Shown here piece after piece: positions 32,786 to 37,454 of a stretch of DNA of 37,454 bases (position 1 is the first letter of the stretch; each line of letters begins with the position of its first letter). The DNA lies in the NCBI GenBank assembly GCA_036273715.1, contig DASUHB010000035.1:1-37454 (forward strand), given 5' to 3'. Both the position numbers and the translations under genes were made by a program. The stretch comes from Gemmatimonadaceae bacterium. GTDB taxonomy: Bacteria > Gemmatimonadota > Gemmatimonadetes > Gemmatimonadales > Gemmatimonadaceae. Below the pieces are notes generated by a model, which worked only from the letters and a program-made list of their open reading frames with translations, was not told the origin of the DNA and made no database searches.

Positions 32786-35245
32786 TCATGCTTCGACAGT
32801 GTCGTAGTAGTCGTAATAGTAGTAGCCGCCGTACTGCGGCACCTTGTGGTCCGGGTCGTTGAGCACCGCGCCGACCACGCGCACGCCTAACGACGACATG
32901 CGCTGCACGGCATCCTGCGCCACCTGGCGATCGGTGTGTCCGGCGCGCAGCACGAGAATGACGCCGTCGGCCAGCGAGCCCAAGATGAGCGCGTCGGCGG
33001 CGGCGTGGACGGGCGGCGTGTCGAGAATGACGGTGTCGTACTCTCTGCCTAACCGCTCGAGCGCCGCGCGCATCTGCGGACCGCCGAGGAGCTCCGATGG
33101 GTTCGGCGGCAGCGCGCCGGCCGGCAGCAGCGAGAGGTTGTCGACCATCGTGTGCTGCACCACCTGTTCGAGCGACGCCTGGCCCAGCATCAGTTGCGTG
33201 AGGCCCGGTTCGCGCGCGGCGTGGAAGACCTTGTGCAGGCGCGCGCGGCGCAGGTCGCAGTCGACGATCAACACCCGCATGCCTTGCTGCGCGAACGTCA
33301 CCGCGAGATTCGCCGCGGTCGTGGTCTTGCCATCCTGCGGCGACGGGCTGGTGATGACGATGGTGCGCAGCGACTGCACCGCCTGCGAGAAGATCAGGTT
33401 GGTGCGCAGCGTACGGAACGCTTCGGCCGTGCTCGACCGGAAGTCGGAGACGGTGACGAGCGATTCGCCGTTCTGCGTGCCGTTGCCCACGCGCCAGCCG
33501 GCGCGCGGGGTCGGTAACCGCAGCGACATGCTGCCCATCTTGAGCCGGCGGACCGAATGCGGACTGACGATTTGCGGAATGATCGCGAGGCCCGGAATCT
33601 GGAGCATGCTCTCGATTTCCTCGCGGCGGCGGATGGCGGTATTGAGCCGCTCGACGAGGAACGCGGCGCCAGTGCCTAACAGAAGACCGACGATGATGCC
33701 GGTGAGCAGTTTGGTGCGGCGGCTGGTGCCGATGGGTGCGTACGGCGACGTCGCGAGATCCACGATCTCGACCTCGCCCGCCTCGACCGCCTCGGCGATG
33801 CGCGCCTTCTGATATTCGTCGCGCAGCTCGTCGGCCATGTTGCGGGCGGATTGGACCTGCTCCACGAGCCGGGCTTCGCCGGCCTGCGTGGCGGGCAGGG
33901 TCTTGAGCGCGTCGGTGCTGCGCTGGCGGAGCTCATCCAGGGCGGCGACGCGCGCATCGATCGACGTGATCTGGCTGCCGACGGCGTCGCCTAACTGACC
34001 CTGCGCGGTGGCGACGAGCGCGTGGAGCCGTTGGACATCGGGGTTGGTCTGCGCGCTGCCCCACTTGCCCACCGAGGTCGAGTCGAGTGCGGCCTGGTAG
34101 CCGACGAGCTGCGTATAGATCGCCTGCACCACCGGGTTGTCGGCGATGCCCGGCGACGCGACGAGCGCGCTCAGCGTCTTCTGGCGCGATGGGCCCGAAT
34201 CATCCTTGGCGAGCTCGTTGAGCAGCGATTGATACGTCGTGCGATCGGCGACCAGCTGCGCACGCTGCACGTCGAGGTTGAGCAATCCCGTCTGCTCGGC
34301 GGAGACGACGGCATCGGACGAACCGTAGACCTGCTTGTTGGTCCGGTAGGCGCTCAGGTGGTCCTGCGCGATCTGCAGGAGCGAGTCGGTCTGGTGCAGC
34401 TGCGCTTCGACGAAGATGCGCCGGCGGCGCGACTGCTGCTGCGCGTTGGCGGCGTTCTGCACCTGGAAGACGTCGACGGCCGTGTTGACGATTTGCTGGG
34501 CGACGTACGGATCCTGGGCGGTGTACGAGACGTCGACGACGTCGGTGCGATCGCGCTGGTGCGCGCTCAGGCCGGCGAGCACCATGTCGATCGCGGCGGT
34601 GCGCGAGATGGTGTAGAGCGCGCCCTTCTGCGAATTGGCGGGCCTGGCGTGCACGGAGAACGCGATGCCGCCGGCGTGCACGGTGCTGTCGTACGGGACG
34701 AGCGTCGTCGTGGGGCCCGACACGACGTTCACTCCGTTAGGCATGAACTCCAGGCGGACCGTGTCGCCGCTCGTTTCGGACGCGAGCGAGACGTTGCGCA
34801 GCGCGGACGCCGGGAAGCCCCGGCTCTGCACGCGGAGTCCCAATGCTTGCGAGTCCACCACCGCCGCGGCGACGGCGCGGCTGCGCAGCACCTGCATCTG
34901 CGAGGTGATCGGGTCGGTCCAGTAGCCGCCCATCATGCCCTGGCCGGCGTTGTCGTCGAGGTTTCCGGCGAGCTCGCGCCGCTCATCCACCAGGCGGATC
35001 ACTGCGGTGGCCTGATACTCGAGCGCCTGCTTGCTGATGCGGTAGGCAGCGATCGCGGTGGCCGCGGCGGTCACGGCAATGATGAGCCACAGGTGGCGGC
35101 GCAGCGTGGCCACCGACTCCTTGATGTCGATGGACTCCGCGCCGCCTTCGACGTCGTCATTTGGACGAGTCGTGGGCGTGCTCGCTGCTGTGCCCGGCGT
35201 GAGGGCAGAACCGTGCGGCGTGCCGCTAGGGAGCAAATCGGACAT
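32786..35245 (-). CDS. Polysaccharide co-polymerase/BY-kinase (Wzc type)
   Basis: An 819-residue fused chain-length regulator and tyrosine autokinase of the inner membrane. One membrane helix (LWLIIAVTAAATAIAA) follows a ~50-residue cytoplasmic head; a periplasmic coiled-coil region with Wzz and GNVR-like parts leads to a second helix near residues 512-530. The cytoplasmic kinase has Walker A SPSPQDGKTTTA (near 635), Walker A' VLIVDCDLR (near 658) and Walker B VILDTPPVHAAADA (near 740). The tail has seven Tyr in QYGGYYYYDYYD, the autophosphorylation cluster. Phosphorylation cycling should set chain length and assembly with the OPX protein encoded downstream. Confidence 0.93.
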   Translation of the reverse strand: MSDLLPSGTPHGSALTPGTAASTPTTRPNDDVEGGAESIDIKESVATLRRHLWLIIAVTAAATAIAAYRISKQALEYQATAVIRLVDERRELAGNLDDNAGQGMMGGYWTDPITSQMQVLRSRAVAAAVVDSQALGLRVQSRGFPASALRNVSLASETSGDTVRLEFMPNGVNVVSGPTTTLVPYDSTVHAGGIAFSVHARPANSQKGALYTISRTAAIDMVLAGLSAHQRDRTDVVDVSYTAQDPYVAQQIVNTAVDVFQVQNAANAQQQSRRRRIFVEAQLHQTDSLLQIAQDHLSAYRTNKQVYGSSDAVVSAEQTGLLNLDVQRAQLVADRTTYQSLLNELAKDDSGPSRQKTLSALVASPGIADNPVVQAIYTQLVGYQAALDSTSVGKWGSAQTNPDVQRLHALVATAQGQLGDAVGSQITSIDARVAALDELRQRSTDALKTLPATQAGEARLVEQVQSARNMADELRDEYQKARIAEAVEAGEVEIVDLATSPYAPIGTSRRTKLLTGIIVGLLLGTGAAFLVERLNTAIRRREEIESMLQIPGLAIIPQIVSPHSVRRLKMGSMSLRLPTPRAGWRVGNGTQNGESLVTVSDFRSSTAEAFRTLRTNLIFSQAVQSLRTIVITSPSPQDGKTTTAANLAVTFAQQGMRVLIVDCDLRRARLHKVFHAAREPGLTQLMLGQASLEQVVQHTMVDNLSLLPAGALPPNPSELLGGPQMRAALERLGREYDTVILDTPPVHAAADALILGSLADGVILVLRAGHTDRQVAQDAVQRMSSLGVRVVGAVLNDPDHKVPQYGGYYYYDYYDTVEA

Positions 35246-35294
35246 CAGGTCTCGCTGGATCGATCAATCGCCCGGCACGCACGCTGAAGCGCGC

Positions 35295-36464
35295 TCAGGA
35301 CACCGCCCGCGACAACACCGGCTGCCGGGCTGCTTCACGAACCACGGTCACGACTCGCTCCAAGTCATCCGCGGTCATGGCCGACCCGGACGGCAGGCAC
35401 AGCCCTCGGCGAAACAAGTCTTCGGCGACGGAGCCGCCAAGGGCCGTGCATTCGCGATAAATCGGCTGCAAGTGCATTGGCTTCCACACCGGCCGTGCTT
35501 CGATATTCGCTGCATCGAGGCGTTGGCGCAACTCATCGCGGTCGATTCCGAACTCGGTCGGGGTGATCACGGCGGTGGTGAGCCAGCGGGTGTGGCTGCC
35601 CCACGGGGCTTCGGGCATGAACTCGATGCCCGGCACGTCGCGCAACGCGGAGGTGTAAAACTCGAAGTTTCGGCGGCGTGCCGCCACGCGCTCGCTCAGC
35701 ACGCGCAATTGTCCGCGCCCGATGCCGGCCAGCACGTTGCTCATGCGATAGTTGTAGCCCACCTGCGAGTGCTCGTAATACGGCGCCGGATCGCGCGCCT
35801 GTGTGGCGAGCTTGAACGCGTGCGTGACCAGGCGACGATCTTCACTCACGAGCATTCCGCCGCCCGAGGTCGTGATGATCTTGTTGCCGTTGAACGAGAA
35901 GACGCCGGCGCGTCCGAGCGTCCCGACGGGGCGACCCTTGTAGGTGGCGCCGAGCGCTTCGGCGGCATCTTCGATGAGCGGCACCTGGTATTGGCGGCAG
36001 GCCTCGAGAATCGGATCCATGTCGGCGCTCTGTCCATACAGGTGCACGACGACGACCGCTTTGGGCAGCTTGCCGGTTTTCGCGCGATCTTGCAGCGCCT
36101 GTGCGACGAGGTGCGGATCGATGTTCCAGGACTCGCGCTCGCTGTCCACGAGCACGGGCGTGGCGCCGAGGTAGCGAACCGGATTGACGCTCGCGGCAAA
36201 TGTGAGCGTGCTAACGAACACGTCATCGCCGTGTCCGACGCCGACGAGTTGCAGCGCGAGGTGCAGTGCGGCGGTGCCGGAGATGGTCGCGAGCGCGTGC
36301 GACACGCCGACGGTCGCCGCGAATTCACGCTGAAAGGATTCGACGTGGGGACCGAGCGGCGCGATCCAGTTGGATGCGAACGCTTCGGCGATGTACTTCT
36401 GCTCGAGGTCGCCCATGTGCGGGGGCGAGAGGAAAATGCGTCCCTGCTTCTTCCCGGATTTCAT
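35295..36464 (-). CDS. DegT-family sugar aminotransferase (PglE-like)
   Basis: A 389-residue PLP enzyme. LSPPHMGDLEQKYIAEAFASNWIAPLGP is the N-terminal phrase of PglE-like aminotransferases; TISGTAALHLAL binds phosphate, IEDAAEALGATYKG gives the PLP-ring Asp, and SFNGNKIITTSGGGM holds the Schiff-base Lys near residue 194. PglE turns UDP-4-keto-6-deoxy-GlcNAc into the 4-amino sugar. The gene follows the PglD-type acetyltransferase with an ATGA overlap, which supports a bacillosamine-like first sugar. The frame upstream of 36464 is shadow. Confidence 0.92.
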   Translation of the reverse strand: MKSGKKQGRIFLSPPHMGDLEQKYIAEAFASNWIAPLGPHVESFQREFAATVGVSHALATISGTAALHLALQLVGVGHGDDVFVSTLTFAASVNPVRYLGATPVLVDSERESWNIDPHLVAQALQDRAKTGKLPKAVVVVHLYGQSADMDPILEACRQYQVPLIEDAAEALGATYKGRPVGTLGRAGVFSFNGNKIITTSGGGMLVSEDRRLVTHAFKLATQARDPAPYYEHSQVGYNYRMSNVLAGIGRGQLRVLSERVAARRRNFEFYTSALRDVPGIEFMPEAPWGSHTRWLTTAVITPTEFGIDRDELRQRLDAANIEARPVWKPMHLQPIYRECTALGGSVAEDLFRRGLCLPSGSAMTADDLERVVTVVREAARQPVLSRAVS

Positions 36465-37120
36465 GTCGCTCGTTGTCTCAAGACACGGGCGGGTACGCCC
36501 GCCACCACCATGCCGGCTTGGACATCGCCGGCGACTACGGCACCTGCGCCTACCACGACATCGGCTTCGATCGTCACTCCAGGCAGCACCACCGATCGCG
36601 CGCCCACGAGTGTTGCTCGTCCAACGCTCACCCCGCCAGTTAGCACGGCGCCGGGCGCGACGTGCGCGCCGTCGCCCACGATACAGTCGTGCTCGACAAC
36701 CGAAGCGGAGTTGATGATCGCCGCGGTGCCGATGGTCGCTGCTGCATTGACGACCGCGCCCGCAAACACCACGGTGCCGGCGCCCAGTTGGGCAGACTCG
36801 CTGACCGTCGCCGACGGGTGCACGAGCGCCGGCATGAGCGCGCGAGCGGCGCGCTCTGCGCTTCGCAGCCGCGTGTCGTTGTCGCCCAGCGCGAGCGCAA
36901 TGGCGGTCGCGCGGCACGGCAGCGAGGAGCCCTGGTCGAGCAATTGGACGAGATCAGCCTCGGAGATGACGACCGTGGCTCCGCCGGGTTCCACGGTTGC
37001 GCCCCACTTGGCCTGATCCGCATCGGCGTAACCAGCCACGGCGTGACCGGTTGCACGGATGAGGTCGGCGACCACTTTTCCGTGGCCGCCAGCGCCCCAG
37101 ATCAGGACCAACTCACGCAT
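36461..37120 (-). CDS. Sugar N-acetyltransferase, PglD/NeuD type
   Basis: A 219-residue acyltransferase. The N-terminal Rossmann-like domain begins [16 protein letters not shown]; a left-handed beta-helix of hexapeptide repeats follows from about residue 100. VEHDC with His144 matches the catalytic-His region of PglD, and VPARVL ends the protein as usual. PglD adds acetyl from acetyl-CoA to the 4-amino group of the sugar made by PglE, giving UDP-di-N-acetylbacillosamine. The ATG at 37120 overlaps the sugar-transferase stop by eight bases. A related NeuD-type O-acetyl transfer cannot be excluded. Confidence 0.9.
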   Translation of the reverse strand: MRELVLIWGAGGHGKVVADLIRATGHAVAGYADADQAKWGATVEPGGATVVISEADLVQLLDQGSSLPCRATAIALALGDNDTRLRSAERAARALMPALVHPSATVSESAQLGAGTVVFAGAVVNAAATIGTAAIINSASVVEHDCIVGDGAHVAPGAVLTGGVSVGRATLVGARSVVLPGVTIEADVVVGAGAVVAGDVQAGMVVAGVPARVLRQRAT

Positions 37121-37454
37121 CGTCGCGTCCGTGTCCTCCGCGGAACGGCTGCATGGTGACGTGCCCGTGATGGCTGATGCCTTCGCTGCGCACGACGCTC
37201 ACGATGGTCAATAGCAGAATGCGCAGGTCGAGTGCGAGACTCACGCGGTCGACGTACTCCACATCGAGTGCAAACTTCTCGCGCCACGTGAGCGCGTTGC
37301 GTCCGTTGACTTGCGCCCAACCCGTGACGCCAGGGCGAACATCGTGACGGCGTCGCTGCTCGGGAGAGTATAACGGCAAATACTCCATGAGTAAGGGCCG
37401 CGGCCCAACGAGACTCATTTCTCCGCGCAGCACATTGATGAGCTCGGGCAGCTC
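37113..37454 (-). CDS. Phosphoglycosyl transferase (bacterial sugar transferase, PglC-like), cut at window edge
   Basis: The C-terminal ~113 residues of a PglC/WcaJ-family enzyme; the N-terminal membrane anchor and catalytic Asp-Glu lie beyond the right edge. [39 protein letters not shown] and [13 protein letters not shown] are the family's conserved tail. It would transfer the first sugar phosphate to undecaprenyl phosphate. PglD- and PglE-type genes directly downstream suggest the first sugar is a bacillosamine-like diamino sugar. The stop overlaps the acetyltransferase gene by eight bases. Confidence 0.9.
   Translation of the reverse strand, partial: ELPELINVLRGEMSLVGPRPLLMEYLPLYSPEQRRRHDVRPGVTGWAQVNGRNALTWREKFALDVEYVDRVSLALDLRILLLTIVSVVRSEGISHHGHVTMQPFRGGHGRDDA

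Larger units (their letters stand above)
2..34742. repeat. Dispersed heptamer GCCTAAC/GTTAGGC, 45 copies
   Basis: I found 45 exact copies by eye. As GCCTAAC on the plus strand they begin at 2, 1867, 3353, 3539, 4885, 7312, 8511, 9441, 11128, 13754, 14381, 16260, 17651, 18398, 19132, 19887, 20463, 20933, 21548, 22036, 24373, 25000, 26751, 27119, 27248, 27452, 28267, 29436, 30149, 30777, 31186, 32885, 33047, 33674 and 33989. As GTTAGGC they begin at 3984, 6237, 12529, 16953, 23780, 26130, 26497, 28630, 31100 and 34736. Twenty-five extend to the octamer GCCTAACG/CGTTAGGC. All lie in genes, about one per 0.8 kb. A rough expectation at this base composition is four to five. Confidence 0.9.

Noticed and set aside
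35058-37016. Plus-strand frame of 652 codons opposite the aminotransferase and acetyltransferase genes
   Set aside because: It is antisense to clear PglE-, PglD- and Wzc-type genes; composition is shadow-like and Arg/His-rich.
1-37454. CRISPR arrays, tRNA, rRNA, insertion sequences or phage genes
   Set aside because: No direct-repeat array, cloverleaf, rRNA stretch, transposase or inverted terminal repeats were seen on reading either strand.

Overview
The window is one long surface-polysaccharide (exopolysaccharide, capsule or O-antigen type) biosynthesis locus from a GC-rich, Gram-negative-type bacterium. The evidence for an outer membrane is an OPX/Wza-type export protein next to a Wzc-type tyrosine autokinase. 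Base composition (roughly two-thirds GC by eye) and the style of the proteins would fit a soil or environmental phylum such as Gemmatimonadota, but no marker gene is present and this placement is a weak guess. Almost everything is coding, and 31 of 33 genes lie on the minus strand, so the biology reads from right to left.

Right block (37454 to 30883, minus): a phosphoglycosyl transferase cut by the window edge (PglC type), a PglD-type sugar N-acetyltransferase, a PglE/DegT-type aminotransferase, a Wzc-type BY-kinase/chain-length regulator, an OPX export protein and a PF14907-type nucleotidyltransferase-like protein. This is the initiation (bacillosamine-like first sugar) and export part. A single plus-strand gene (29755 to 30867, sugar O-methyltransferase-like) then interrupts the locus and faces away from the left block across a 154-base divergent region.

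Middle block (29600 to about 16316, minus): a nonulosonic (sialic/legionaminic-like) acid cassette. It holds a PtmA-type SDR, a GT-A glycosyltransferase, a NeuB-family synthase, a sugar N-formyltransferase, a PtmE-type CBS-nucleotidyltransferase, an extended SDR, a DegT aminotransferase, a methyltransferase, a nitrilase-family amidase, a HemL-like class III aminotransferase and an SpsF-type cytidylyltransferase. It ends with a large fusion of an AAC(3)-like N-acyltransferase, a DUF4910-like aminopeptidase and a winged helix. No hydrolysing 2-epimerase (NeuC/LegG type) is recognisable.

Left block (16319 to 1534, minus): an ABC exporter (possible PglK-like flippase), a polysaccharide pyruvyl transferase, two GT-B-like surface carbohydrate proteins, a GalE-like epimerase, four GT4-type and one GT2-type glycosyltransferases, a NodB-type deacetylase and a Wzy/WaaL-type membrane protein. 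It ends at a strong hairpin terminator facing a convergent, 5'-truncated parallel beta-helix protein (plus strand).

The genes are packed with an unusual run of ATGA/GTGA four-base stop/start overlaps, which I used to correct many starts. The most striking signal unrelated to any gene is a dispersed heptamer, GTTAGGC/GCCTAAC. I counted 45 copies, about ten times a rough random expectation. It occurs in both orientations and in several reading phases, so it looks like a DNA-level signal (uptake, recombination, modification or similar) rather than codon preference.
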